Positions 1 through 8,157 of a stretch of DNA of 35,112 bases are shown piece by piece. Source of the DNA: Pseudomonadota bacterium (GTDB lineage: Bacteria > Pseudomonadota > Gammaproteobacteria > Burkholderiales > Rhodocyclaceae). The stretch covers positions 1 to 35,112 of the forward strand of contig JAJXVG010000012.1 of NCBI GenBank assembly GCA_021782315.1. The letters run 5' to 3'. Numbering within the stretch: the first letter of the stretch is position 1; the number at the start of each line of letters is the position of its first letter. The notes below the pieces were generated by a model. The model saw nothing but the letters and a program-made list of their open reading frames with translations, ran no database searches and was not told where the DNA came from. Made by a program: the position numbers and the translations under genes.

Positions 1-591
1 CAGGGTGGTCAGGCAAAGGGTGTCGACGCCGCCGACAATGGCCGCATCGATGCTGCCGAGCTCGAGTTGGCGGGCGGCGGCGGCGAATACCTTGGCGCTC
101 GACGAACAGGCGGTTGAAATGGCCATGGCCATGCCTTCGAGGCCAAAATAATCGCGTGTGAATTCGGCCAGCGAGAAGGAGTTGTGCGTCGTGCGGTAGT
201 GAAAATCGTCGGGCAGGGCGCCGGTTTCTGGGTTGCGGCGGCGATAGGCCAGTTCGGTCTGCAGGATGCCGGCCGTACTGGTGCCGAGAAATACTCCGAC
301 CCGGGTCCTGCCGTAGCGGGCGATCGCCGTGCGTACGCGCTCGGCGAAGCCGTCGGTTTCCAGGCCCATTTGCGTTAGTCGATTATTACGGCAGTCGTAG
401 TCACCCAGCGATGCCGGCAGTTTTTCCGCATCGACCGCTGCCACCTCGCCTACCCAGGTATCGAGTCGAACGGTTTCGAAAGTGCAGGGCTGCAGCCCGC
501 TTCTTCCCGTGCGCAGGGCCTGGCTGGTGGCGTCAAGTCCGCGACCGAGACAGGTGGTGGCGGTATAGGCGGAAAGCAGCAGCGGATTCAC
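1..591 (-). CDS. Beta-ketoacyl-ACP synthase, partial (C-terminus outside window)
   Basis: This is a thiolase-fold ketoacyl synthase of the aryl-polyene cluster, expected to catalyse decarboxylative Claisen condensation on ACP-bound chains in the cytoplasm. I read 197 residues from a GTG at 591 (VNPLLLSAYTATTCLGRG); no in-frame ATG lies close upstream, so GTG is the best start. The nucleophile cysteine is visible at about residue 162 in ISTACSSSAK, followed by the usual GGVDTLC stretch. The catalytic histidines (HGT and KSxxGH motifs) would lie beyond the window edge, so activity cannot be fully judged. It follows the DUF1615 lipoprotein gene after an 80-bp gap and is probably in the same operon. 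It differs clearly from the second synthase at 10460-11710, consistent with the two or more KS types used in these clusters. Confidence 0.9.
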   Translation of the reverse strand, partial: MNPLLLSAYTATTCLGRGLDATSQALRTGRSGLQPCTFETVRLDTWVGEVAAVDAEKLPASLGDYDCRNNRLTQMGLETDGFAERVRTAIARYGRTRVGVFLGTSTAGILQTELAYRRRNPETGALPDDFHYRTTHNSFSLAEFTRDYFGLEGMAMAISTACSSSAKVFAAAARQLELGSIDAAIVGGVDTLCLTTL

Positions 592-671
592 GATGGCACT
601 CGAAATGGGTGATCGTGAATTTTAAGCGGAATTCTCCGGATTTCCCGATGTGATGTATGCGGCGCTGTTTT

Positions 672-1868
672 TCACCCGCCGTTTCCGTGCGAACCGCCGC
701 GTGCCAGGCAATTCCGGTAACGTCCTTCGACCTTTTTGGCGAACCATTCGGTGGTCAGCTTGCGGCTGATCTTGGGACTCTTCAGGTCAATTTGCGGAAG
801 GGCTTGCCGGGGCAGCGACCGGCCATCCTTTTCGGCCAGTTCGAAGACCTTGATATAGAGCGGGCTGCGGCCGAAGGCCATGGTTTTTTCCAGCAACAGG
901 TCGCGACGAATCTGCGGGCGGCTCATATCGAGCTGCTTGGCGATCGCGATGCTGGCTTCCTCGATGTCGCTCGACTGGCTTGACGGTTTGCCGTCCTCGT
1001 AGCGCAGCAGGTCGCCATCCGGCGCCAGCTGTTTGCCGGTTATTTTGCCGAGAGCCAACTGGAAGGCGGCATTGCGGCTGCTGTAGCGTCCGGCGTTGAA
1101 ATCCGCGAAGCGATAGACGATACGGTCGTAAGGCACCTCGTAGTCGAGCAGGATGGCGCTGCCGAAATAGACGCCGCCGCGTCGGGTGAATACCTCGTCG
1201 CGTACCGTTTTCGGCATCGGATAGGGGTAGCTGTGTTCCTTGACGTTCTGGGCGGCGAATTCGACACTGACCTGCATCGGGCCGCCGGTGCGGATCGGAT
1301 TGCGGTCGGCGAAGAGCCGGCGGCCGAAAGGGAGCTCGCCGCTCATGTCCTCGAACAGCGTGTTGAGCTGCTTTTCGGTTTTCAGCGCATCGATGCGTTC
1401 ATTGTAGCTTCGTCCATCGGGCGAATTCTTGCCGAGGGCGGCATTGACGATCAGCGACGGCACGCCGTAGCGACCGGCCCGGCTTTCCAGTTCGCGGCGA
1501 ACGATGGCGGGCAGGCCGGGTACCGTGGGGTCGGCCTGGAAGCTCGACTCCTGCTCGATGATGGCGATGCTGGCGCAATAGGTCTGTGTGGCGTGCGGAA
1601 TTTCCAGTGTCTTGAAAGCGCTATGCAGGTCGTCGGCCCAGCCTTGCCTATCCTTGGCGTAGCCGGGAATCAAGCGGACGATACGTTTCCTGATCTCGGC
1701 TTCGGATAGTGAGGTCGGCCAGGCGGTGGCCGTCTTGCCGTCGGCTCGCCGGGACATGTCGGAAGGCAGTGCGTCGCCCTCCTCTTCCCCGTCGTCCACG
1801 AGCGAACAGCCGGCCAGGGCGATGAGCAGGACGGCGGCAAGGAGCGCAAGACGGCTAGTGAGGGACAT
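672..1868 (-). CDS. DUF1615 family lipoprotein
   Basis: This is a 398-residue predicted lipoprotein. Starting at ATG 1868 gives MSLTSRLALLAAVLLIALAGC, a classic lipoprotein signal peptide with lipobox LAGC (cysteine about residue 21). The longer in-frame start at 1904 would add 12 residues inside the methyltransferase gene and spoil the signal. The mature part carries the conserved YCASIAIIEQESSFQADP and VPGLPAIVRRE stretches that I recognise from the DUF1615 family; EQESS recalls lysozyme-like/transglycosylase folds, but no activity is assigned here. The family is often found beside aryl polyene genes, and a periplasmic or outer-membrane role in placing the product is an inference. It overlaps the upstream methyltransferase stop by 14 bp, indicating one operon. 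Confidence 0.85.
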   Translation of the reverse strand: MSLTSRLALLAAVLLIALAGCSLVDDGEEEGDALPSDMSRRADGKTATAWPTSLSEAEIRKRIVRLIPGYAKDRQGWADDLHSAFKTLEIPHATQTYCASIAIIEQESSFQADPTVPGLPAIVRRELESRAGRYGVPSLIVNAALGKNSPDGRSYNERIDALKTEKQLNTLFEDMSGELPFGRRLFADRNPIRTGGPMQVSVEFAAQNVKEHSYPYPMPKTVRDEVFTRRGGVYFGSAILLDYEVPYDRIVYRFADFNAGRYSSRNAAFQLALGKITGKQLAPDGDLLRYEDGKPSSQSSDIEEASIAIAKQLDMSRPQIRRDLLLEKTMAFGRSPLYIKVFELAEKDGRSLPRQALPQIDLKSPKISRKLTTEWFAKKVEGRYRNCLARGGSHGNGG

Positions 1869-2595
1869 TCGATGATTCCGGGAGGCGGCAGACGAGCATG
1901 ACATTGGCGAAGGGCTTGCCCTGGTTCATCGAATCGGTTTCGACGACGAAGCCAAGGTCTTCCAGGATGGTGACCCAGTCGGCCAGCGGCCGGCAATACA
2001 GCTGCGGCAGGCGGTGGCCGCGGCTGTAGGTGACGGCATGGTCGACCCAGTTGCAGACGCGGTGGCGCAGGCCGGCCGAGGCATCGCCGACCCGGGTCAG
2101 GAACAGGCCGCCGGCTGGAAGGGCGGCGCGGATTCGCTTCAAGACATCCTGTTGGCAGGCGTGATCGAAATAATGCAGGGCATCGAGAATGGTGATGACA
2201 TCGACGCTGCCAAAATCGACCCGGGTCATGTCGCCCTGCTCTATGTGCACGAGCGGATGTTCGCGACCGAAGGCGCGGGCGGCCCGATCGACATCCTTCT
2301 GCATCAGTTCGATGCCGCGCAATTGCAGTGGCTCGGGGGCGGCCGGCCAATGCCCCGGCCAGTTGCCTTGCTCATAGAGCTTGCGGGCGGCAAGCAGCCA
2401 GGCGAACAGGCTGCCCTGGCCGCAACCGAGATCGAGATAGCGGCCACTGGCCGGGAGCAGGCCGCGCTTGAGAATTTCGCGGAAGATGCTGTCGGAGGAC
2501 AGCTTGCCGCGCGAGTAGTGATAGGCGAAACGGTTGCCGCCGGCAAAGGGGCGGCTGGCTTCGTCGATCAGGCTGCGCAGGAAGTGCCGGGTCAT
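1855..2595 (-). CDS. Class I SAM-dependent methyltransferase
   Basis: This is a 246-residue cytoplasmic methyltransferase. Motif I YLDLGCGQG is at about residues 53-61, followed by an acidic residue in the RGIELMQKD segment and VDVITILDALHYFD (motif IV-like) near residues 130-145, the normal Rossmann-type layout. ATG 2595 overlaps the stop of the upstream deacetylase gene (ATGA), so translational coupling fixes this start; longer readings run through the deacetylase gene. In aryl polyene clusters a methyltransferase modifies the aryl head group, and that is the likely role here. The substrate cannot be read from the sequence. Confidence in fold is high; confidence in substrate is low. Confidence 0.9.
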   Translation of the reverse strand: MTRHFLRSLIDEASRPFAGGNRFAYHYSRGKLSSDSIFREILKRGLLPASGRYLDLGCGQGSLFAWLLAARKLYEQGNWPGHWPAAPEPLQLRGIELMQKDVDRAARAFGREHPLVHIEQGDMTRVDFGSVDVITILDALHYFDHACQQDVLKRIRAALPAGGLFLTRVGDASAGLRHRVCNWVDHAVTYSRGHRLPQLYCRPLADWVTILEDLGFVVETDSMNQGKPFANVMLVCRLPESSNVPH

Positions 2596-3392
2596 GGGAC
2601 GGGGTCGGGGAGCGCAACGGCATTGAGTCGATCTTCGCGCAGCCTGGCGAGCAGGCGTGGCAGGACGGCGAGGATGACCGGTTGGCCTGCCGCCGTGCGG
2701 GCGGCATGGCCGTCGTGCAGGAGCAGGATGTTGCCAGGACCCAGGTCCTGCGTCAGGCGCTGGAAAACGGTATCGGGGTCGCCGCAGCGCGTATCGTAGG
2801 CGCGGCGCGTCCAGCTGGCCAGCTTCAACCCGAGGCGGTGCAGCACGGCGTCCAGGAAGGGGTTGCGCAGGCCCGCCGTGGCGCGGAAATAGCGCGGCGA
2901 TCGACCGGTTATTTCGCTGAGGGTGGCCTGGGCGGCGGCGATGTCGGCCTGCATGCGGACTGGCCCGAAGGTGGCGAAGGCCTTGGCATGCGAATCGCCG
3001 TGATTTTCGACGCGATGGCCACGAGCGACGATTTCGCGGCACAGTTCGGGATTTTCGCGGGCGCGCCAGCCGATGCAGAAAAATGTGGCCGTGGCGCCGG
3101 CTTCTTCAAGCAGGTCGAGGACGGAGGGGGTGACTACCGGGTCAGGACCGTCGTCGATGGTCAGGGCCACCTCGCGGCGGGCGACGGCGGCCGCCGGCAG
3201 GCGGGTCAGGTTGGGGCCGAGCAGGGTCGAGCGCGGGAGCAGGCCGGCGGTGGTGATCACCGCGTGATTGACCAACAGGATGCCGAGCGCCCAAGGCCAG
3301 AAATGCGGCAGGAGCAGGCAGCCGGCCAGCGCCGCAAGATGCGCGGCAATGGTTATCTTGATGGCGGGGGTCGGCGTCCAGGGTGTCGGCAT
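2592..3392 (-). CDS. Polysaccharide deacetylase family protein (NodB fold), membrane-anchored
   Basis: This is a 266-residue protein of the CE4/NodB-homology family. Two hydrophobic stretches (about residues 14-30 and 33-52) precede the catalytic domain, so it is probably anchored in the inner membrane. Motif 1 TIDDGPD (about 78-84) supplies the base/metal aspartates; the metal-binding histidines fit NHGDSH (H131, H135); the C-terminal LLLHDGH supplies the last catalytic histidine. All key residues are present, so it looks active. ATG 3392 is used because it lies just downstream of the hydrolase gene stop (3394-3396) and gives a sensible N-terminus. The family removes N- or O-acyl groups from sugars. 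In this cluster it may trim a sugar on the polyene glycolipid or its lipid anchor, which is an inference. Confidence 0.88.
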   Translation of the reverse strand: MPTPWTPTPAIKITIAAHLAALAGCLLLPHFWPWALGILLVNHAVITTAGLLPRSTLLGPNLTRLPAAAVARREVALTIDDGPDPVVTPSVLDLLEEAGATATFFCIGWRARENPELCREIVARGHRVENHGDSHAKAFATFGPVRMQADIAAAQATLSEITGRSPRYFRATAGLRNPFLDAVLHRLGLKLASWTRRAYDTRCGDPDTVFQRLTQDLGPGNILLLHDGHAARTAAGQPVILAVLPRLLARLREDRLNAVALPDPVP

Positions 3393-3393
3393 G

Positions 3394-4023
3394 TCAGATG
3401 GAAAAATGGGCGAGAGCGAGGAAATGTTCCCACAATAGCAGCCAGGCCGGCCAGTCGTGCCCGCCGGGCACGACCTGACGGGCGGCGGCCGGGAAACGGG
3501 CGGCGATGAAGTCCATGCCTTCGGCGAATCGATCTGCCTCGCCATAACCGAGGTATACCGGAAAGTCGGTCGGCGGCGCCTTGAGCCAGTTGTAGGCGCG
3601 ATACTCCGGATCGCTCATCTCTTCGGCCGTCGGTTGCCAGCTGTCGAGACCGCCGGCCCGCTCGATGGCATTGGTGGTCAGGCGGCTGCCCGGATAAGGC
3701 GCGAGCAGGCACAGACCGTCGGCAAGTCCCGGGAAATCGGCATTCAGGCTCAGCGCGAGCAGGCCGCCGAGCCAGAGACTGGCGTAATCAGCGCGGGCCG
3801 GGCGAAGGATCTGGTCGACGATGGCGGGAATGGCCTTGCCGCTGGAAAGCGCGTCGAGTTCGAGATCGACGGCGAGCAGACCGAGTTTCGATGCGTGGTG
3901 ATCGACGGCGGCAAAGAAGCCGTTTTCGACGTAGTGTTCGGGCTGCATGCCGGCGCCCGGCAGCAGCACCAGCAGGTTTTCGGCCGCGCACCTATGGCGC
4001 AGGGTGCGAAGCGCGGGACTCAT
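3394..4023 (-). CDS. Alpha/beta-hydrolase-like protein lacking the nucleophile serine
   Basis: This 209-residue protein has an alpha/beta hydrolase outline: LLVLLPGAG (oxyanion-side strand, residues 17-25), a nucleophile-elbow-like segment SLWLGG at 82-87, an acid-bearing strand YLGYGEADRF (D about 166) and a late histidine in GGHDW. At the elbow, where GxSxGG is expected, the serine position is W84, encoded TGG (complement of 3772-3774). A single base change from TCG would restore serine. It may therefore be a non-catalytic member, a recent loss of function, or a sequencing error. It sits mid-operon between the exporter and deacetylase genes. The start is ATG 4023; the ribosome-binding region is occupied by the parS-like site 3 bp upstream and no good Shine-Dalgarno is seen. 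Function is unknown; thioesterase or esterase is the family-based guess. Confidence 0.75.
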   Translation of the reverse strand: MSPALRTLRHRCAAENLLVLLPGAGMQPEHYVENGFFAAVDHHASKLGLLAVDLELDALSSGKAIPAIVDQILRPARADYASLWLGGLLALSLNADFPGLADGLCLLAPYPGSRLTTNAIERAGGLDSWQPTAEEMSDPEYRAYNWLKAPPTDFPVYLGYGEADRFAEGMDFIAARFPAAARQVVPGGHDWPAWLLLWEHFLALAHFSI

Positions 4024-4026
4024 GCG

Positions 4027-4040
4027 GTTTCACGTGAAAC
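4027..4040. other. parS-like ParB binding site 1
   Basis: The sequence GTTTCACGTGAAAC is a perfect palindrome identical to the core of the bacterial parS consensus (tGTTTCACGTGAAACa). It is intergenic, in the 48-bp gap between the MMPL exporter stop and the hydrolase-like start codon. The flanks (GCG on the left, GCGGC on the right) are shared with the second site at 21279-21292. ParB binds such sites, spreads, and recruits ParA and SMC near the origin. Identification is by consensus match. Confidence 0.85.
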
Positions 4041-4071
4041 GCGGCCAGTCGAAGAGGATCGTTCTTTTCGC

Positions 4072-6393
4072 TTAGGCACGAGGCCGTCCGACGAAGCTGG
4101 CCGAGAGCAGCAGCGCGAGGACGGCGCCGGGACCGACGGTGATGCCGATGGCGTGCAGCACCGGCACGTTCGACAGGGCCAGCGTGCCGAAACCGATGGC
4201 CGTGGTCAGGTTGGCGACGGCCATCGAAACCAGCGTCTGGCTCTCCAGATTCTCCCCGTTGTTGGTCCGGTCGAAAAATAGGGCGTAATTGGAGCCGACG
4301 GCAACGATCAGCAACATGCCGATCAGATGCAGCAGATGCAGTCGCTCACCGGCCAGATGCAGGCCGGCGATGACCAGGAGGACGGATATCAGCAGCGGCA
4401 ACAGCACGGTGGCCAGCCGCCGGAGCGAGCGCAGGGTGACGGCAAGCAGGGCGACGATGGCGACGAAACCGGCAAACGAGAGTAGTGTCGCTTCGCGCAG
4501 GTAATCGTTGTACAGCGTGTCGAATTCGCTTTTCAGGTCGACGAACAGCGCGCCGCTGCCGGTCAGCGCAGTGCGTACCGATTCGATCTCGATGCCCCTG
4601 TCGCCTTCGGGTGGGCGCAAGGGCAACAGTACGCTCCAGCCGCTCGGGCGCCGCAGCAGCAGAGAATCGACGGCCAGCGCCAGGCTTGTCCCGGTCAGCT
4701 CCTGGCGTGTTATGTTGCCCTCTTCCCGCGTCTTGCGGACGTCTTCGAGGAATCCGCCGAGCTTGCCGGCGGCCAGCGGCGAGTCGGCCTGCGCGGTGCG
4801 CAGGCGGGCCTGCAATTCGTCGTCGGTCGGCAGGCAGGCGCGACGGGCCGCCTGCATGGCCTGGCTGGGCAGGAAGCGGGCCGGACTGTCGTAGCCGCCG
4901 ATGACGCCCCGGGTAATCAGGCCGTCAAGCTGCAGTCCGGCCCGTTCGGCAGCCTGGAGGGCCGCTTCGCGGTCGGCGGCGGTGATGACGGCCATGTAGC
5001 GGGCGTCCGGGGCGGCGATATCGGCCCGCAGCGCCGCATCGGTGGCCGAATCCTCGGCGCTGATCGTGCTCAGGGCCGAGAGGTCGGGATGCCACAGGCG
5101 GTCGTGATCGAAGGCGAGCAGGCCGGCGGCGAGCAGTGCGAGGACGAGGATCGGCCGGCGCAGGTCTTGCAGTATCGCGATGCTGTGCTTGAGAAGGGGA
5201 CCGAGATGGCTCAGGTCGCGCATGGCGAACTGACTGCCGGCCAGCGGTGGCAGGATGAAGCGGGTGACGGTGGCGGCGGCCAGTACGCCGCTCAGCGCAT
5301 AGAGGCCAAGTTGGGAGAGGCCGGGGAAACCTGAAAACAGCAATGCCGCGAAACCGAAAGTCGAGGTCAGGACACCGAGCCTGATGGTGGGCCAGAACCG
5401 CTCGCGCCACTGGCTGACTCCTAGCCGACTGGACTGTACGAAATAGTAGATCGAGTAATCGACCGCTTCGCCGATCAGGGCCGAACCGAAACCGACGGTG
5501 ATGCCGAAGACCGTGCCGTAGACGAGACTGACGGCGACGATGCCGGCCAGCGCGCCGCTGACGACCGGTAGCAGACCGAGAACCATCAGGCGGGGCGAAC
5601 GATAGACGAAGAACAGCACGGCGACGATGGCGAGACTGCTGATACCGGATAGCCGGCTGACTTCGCTCTTGATGGTCGCCCGCGATTTGACGGCGAACAG
5701 GCCGGGACCGGACAACTGCATGCTTAGCCGGCTAGCCGGCGCAACTTCCGAGAACTGGCTGTGGATCAGTGCGATGGCCTGTTCCTGGCCGTCGGTATCG
5801 GAACCCAGGGCTGCGGTCTGCAGCAGGAGCATGGCCCGTTCGCCGTCGCGGGAAGCCCAGACGCCGTCGCGGATATTGGGTTGGGCGCCGGCATTCAGGC
5901 CATTGAGTATTTCGATCATTTCGCCGGTCGGATCGCGCGGCAGCAACTTTTTGATCAACATGCCGGTCGGCGAGGCCAGGCTCTCTATGCTATCGGCAAT
6001 GCTTGTCCGCAGGCCATCGACGGTGAAGCGGGCGGGGGTGATTGACGGGCTGAGCAGGTAGCGGTGGCGGAAAAGGAAGTCGCGGTCGGCGTCCAGACTA
6101 CCGGTTTCGCCGTTCTGCACGGCAACGAATACCGACGATTTTTCGAGTCGACTGCGCAGTTCGCGGGAAGCGCCGGCCCGTTGGCCGGCGTCGCCGCCCG
6201 CGATGGCCACCATCAGCAGTCGTGAGACGACCCCTTCTTTCAGCTGGTCGACCAGCACCTGTTGCTCGACGCTTGGCTTGGCCGGCAGGAAAAAGGACAT
6301 GTCGGCCGAAAAGCGGCTGTTCCAGACGATGGCCGCACCGGCCAGCATGGCCAGCAGCCAGATCAGGAAAGCGCGTACGGCCGATCGTTTCAT
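4072..6393 (-). CDS. MMPL/RND-type exporter of the polyene cluster
   Basis: This 773-residue inner-membrane protein is of the MMPL (RND superfamily) type. A first transmembrane helix at about residues 8-25 is followed by a large periplasmic domain, then a block of helices around residues 240-400 (including FGSALIGEAVDYSIYYFVQ, with charged residues in the membrane as in proton-driven RND pumps). A second periplasmic domain and a second helix block near the C-terminus (GMLLIVAVGSNYALFFDRT) complete the duplicated layout. ATG 6393 overlaps the upstream LolA-like stop (ATGA). In aryl polyene clusters this exporter works with the LolA-like carrier to move the lipid-linked product from the inner to the outer membrane. 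The position directly after that gene supports this role. Confidence 0.92.
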   Translation of the reverse strand: MKRSAVRAFLIWLLAMLAGAAIVWNSRFSADMSFFLPAKPSVEQQVLVDQLKEGVVSRLLMVAIAGGDAGQRAGASRELRSRLEKSSVFVAVQNGETGSLDADRDFLFRHRYLLSPSITPARFTVDGLRTSIADSIESLASPTGMLIKKLLPRDPTGEMIEILNGLNAGAQPNIRDGVWASRDGERAMLLLQTAALGSDTDGQEQAIALIHSQFSEVAPASRLSMQLSGPGLFAVKSRATIKSEVSRLSGISSLAIVAVLFFVYRSPRLMVLGLLPVVSGALAGIVAVSLVYGTVFGITVGFGSALIGEAVDYSIYYFVQSSRLGVSQWRERFWPTIRLGVLTSTFGFAALLFSGFPGLSQLGLYALSGVLAAATVTRFILPPLAGSQFAMRDLSHLGPLLKHSIAILQDLRRPILVLALLAAGLLAFDHDRLWHPDLSALSTISAEDSATDAALRADIAAPDARYMAVITAADREAALQAAERAGLQLDGLITRGVIGGYDSPARFLPSQAMQAARRACLPTDDELQARLRTAQADSPLAAGKLGGFLEDVRKTREEGNITRQELTGTSLALAVDSLLLRRPSGWSVLLPLRPPEGDRGIEIESVRTALTGSGALFVDLKSEFDTLYNDYLREATLLSFAGFVAIVALLAVTLRSLRRLATVLLPLLISVLLVIAGLHLAGERLHLLHLIGMLLIVAVGSNYALFFDRTNNGENLESQTLVSMAVANLTTAIGFGTLALSNVPVLHAIGITVGPGAVLALLLSASFVGRPRA

Positions 6394-6959
6394 TTGACAT
6401 CGACCGGGTCGATGCTGATAACCGAACGATCGCCGTCGGCCTGCAGGTATTCGATATTGCGCACCTGATTTCTCTGGCCGCTGACGGTGATGCGCAGGAT
6501 GATGGCGGCTATTTTTTGGTCGCTGGGCAACAGTGTAAGCACCCACTTGTCTGAGTTGCCAGATAAGTGGAGGGCATAATTTTTTTCCAGCGCGAGCCGA
6601 TTGCCCGACAGCGTACCGCGGATGCTGTCGACGAAGGCCAGCGCTTCCGGCTGGTTGGCCAGATTGATGCTCAGTTTCTGTTTTTCGCGTTCGATCGACA
6701 GGGTGTCCCCGTCGAGCCGCAGGGTTTCGATTTTCGGCGCCAGCGTGCGCTTTTCCAGCCGATTGGGTGCGGTATAGGTCATTTCCCCGGAGGAGACGAC
6801 CGGCTTGTCGAGTAGCGAGATGTATTTCTTCTCGACGAATTTCGCCTTGCCGCCCTTGTGAGTGGCCAGGTCGTTCATCAACTGGCCGATATCGAAGGCG
6901 GCGCTGGCCGGCAGGGCCAAGGTGAGCAGGATGAGGCTGCCGAAAAGTCTTTTGATCAT
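6390..6959 (-). CDS. LolA-like outer-membrane lipid/lipoprotein carrier
   Basis: This is a 189-residue periplasmic protein with a clear Sec signal peptide (MIKRLFGSLILLTLALPASA, cleavage about residue 20). The mature part follows the LolA fold signature: a FVEKKYISLLDKPVVSSGEM strand pair, YTAPNRLEKRT and a repeating beta-strand pattern that forms a hydrophobic cup. It is a cluster-specific paralogue rather than the housekeeping LolA, judged by its context between the acyltransferase and the MMPL exporter. It is expected to carry the hydrophobic polyene lipid across the periplasm. Both ends overlap neighbours by ATGA, so translation is coupled. Confidence 0.85.
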   Translation of the reverse strand: MIKRLFGSLILLTLALPASAAFDIGQLMNDLATHKGGKAKFVEKKYISLLDKPVVSSGEMTYTAPNRLEKRTLAPKIETLRLDGDTLSIEREKQKLSINLANQPEALAFVDSIRGTLSGNRLALEKNYALHLSGNSDKWVLTLLPSDQKIAAIILRITVSGQRNQVRNIEYLQADGDRSVISIDPVDVK

Positions 6960-7855
6960 TTTTTCTGCCAGAAATCGAAGAAATTGAACCAGTTGTAGGG
7001 GGCCTGGTGGCAGAAGTGCGTCAGGCGGTCTGCGTAGCGCTGCATGGCATCTCGAATGGCGGCATCGCGCAGCTCGCGCGGCGTTTGCGAAAAATCGGCC
7101 AGCGCTTCGAAGTGTAGCTGGTAGCGGTTGTCACCGAGATAGAGTCCGGTCATGAAGAAAACGGGGCGGCGCAGCATGGCCGCCATGCGGAAAGGGCCGA
7201 CCGGAAAAGGCGCCGGTTTGCCGAGGAAGTCGCAATCGAGTGTGGTGTCGTCGCTCAGGCTGCGGTCGCCCAGCATGCCGACGACGTAACCCGCATCGAG
7301 CTTGTCGCGGGCCTGCAGCATCGAATCCATGCGGCCGAGCGGAATGATGTCCTGGCTTGCCGCCGGGTTGATCGCCTCCAGCGTGGCGTTGATCTTGCGG
7401 GCGTTTTCTTCGTACATCAGCATGGCAACCTTCAGCCCTTCCCTGCCCCGGCCAACGGCGCGCAGCACTTCGAAACTGCCGAGATGGGCACCGATGAGCA
7501 GGGCGCCGGGATACTGGCGAGCGGCTTCATTGACGGCTTCGGCGCCGATGATCTCGATGTCGAAGAGATCGAAGCGGTCGTTGAGCAGGTAGATGCGGTC
7601 GTGGATGGTGCTGGCGAAGCTGAATACATGGCGAAAGCCGTCCGACCATTCGGCCCAGCGGCCCAGCGCCAGGTGCAGGTAGTCGCGACTGAAGCGCCGG
7701 GCGCGTGGCGAGAAGAGGACAAAGTAGGCGGCAATTCCATGGAGCACGATACGGCCGACGGTTCGACCGAAGGTCAGCGAGATCCAGACCATCAATTTCA
7801 GGATGGCGAGATTGCTGCGCTCTTGCTGGCGCAGCCATTCGGCTTCGCTTTTCAT
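6956..7855 (-). CDS. LpxL/LpxM-like lysophospholipid acyltransferase
   Basis: This is a 299-residue membrane-associated acyltransferase of the HtrB/LpxL family. An N-terminal hydrophobic segment is at about residues 20-48; the catalytic HX4E motif is H124-E129 in GAHLGSFE; LGDRS with the downstream DFLGKPAPFPVGPF stretch is typical of the second conserved block. All catalytic residues are present. The likely job is to transfer the ACP-bound polyene chain onto a lipid acceptor, as proposed for the acyltransferase of aryl polyene clusters. It starts at ATG 7855, overlapping the dehydratase stop (ATGA), and ends overlapping the LolA-like start. Confidence 0.9.
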   Translation of the reverse strand: MKSEAEWLRQQERSNLAILKLMVWISLTFGRTVGRIVLHGIAAYFVLFSPRARRFSRDYLHLALGRWAEWSDGFRHVFSFASTIHDRIYLLNDRFDLFDIEIIGAEAVNEAARQYPGALLIGAHLGSFEVLRAVGRGREGLKVAMLMYEENARKINATLEAINPAASQDIIPLGRMDSMLQARDKLDAGYVVGMLGDRSLSDDTTLDCDFLGKPAPFPVGPFRMAAMLRRPVFFMTGLYLGDNRYQLHFEALADFSQTPRELRDAAIRDAMQRYADRLTHFCHQAPYNWFNFFDFWQKK

Positions 7856-8157
7856 GGTGCCGGCGCTTTCAGGCTACCCGATGCGACATCGCGATCGGCG
7901 GTACGAACGTTGAATGAAATCGACCCGCTTGCCTTGGCCTGAAAAACAAAAGTAAGCGCTTCACCCGGCCGGACGGGGCTGAAAAACTTGCTGTTGCCGA
8001 CCTGCCACTTCAACTGGCTGCGTCCGATCATTTTCTCGGCGAAAAGAATCGCCCGGTCGAGCAGGACGACGCCCGGTACGATCGGATTGCCGGGAAAATG
8101 CCCGCTGAAGGCCGGATGGTCGGCCGGGAACGTCCAGCGGAATTCAGCTTCTGCCAT
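7852..8157 (-). CDS. ApeI-type 3-hydroxyacyl-ACP dehydratase (hot-dog fold)
   Basis: This is a 101-residue single hot-dog protein with the FabZ/FabA-type motif HPAFSGHFPGNPIVPGV; the catalytic histidine is H20, and the GNPIVPG loop is intact. It would dehydrate 3-hydroxyacyl-ACP to the trans-enoyl chain during polyene extension. It is shorter than housekeeping FabZ (about 145 residues), as is usual for the cluster-associated small dehydratase. ATG 8157 gives MAEAEFRWTF and overlaps the ligase stop by 14 bp; earlier in-frame starts lie inside the ligase gene. Confidence 0.88.
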   Translation of the reverse strand: MAEAEFRWTFPADHPAFSGHFPGNPIVPGVVLLDRAILFAEKMIGRSQLKWQVGNSKFFSPVRPGEALTFVFQAKASGSISFNVRTADRDVASGSLKAPAP

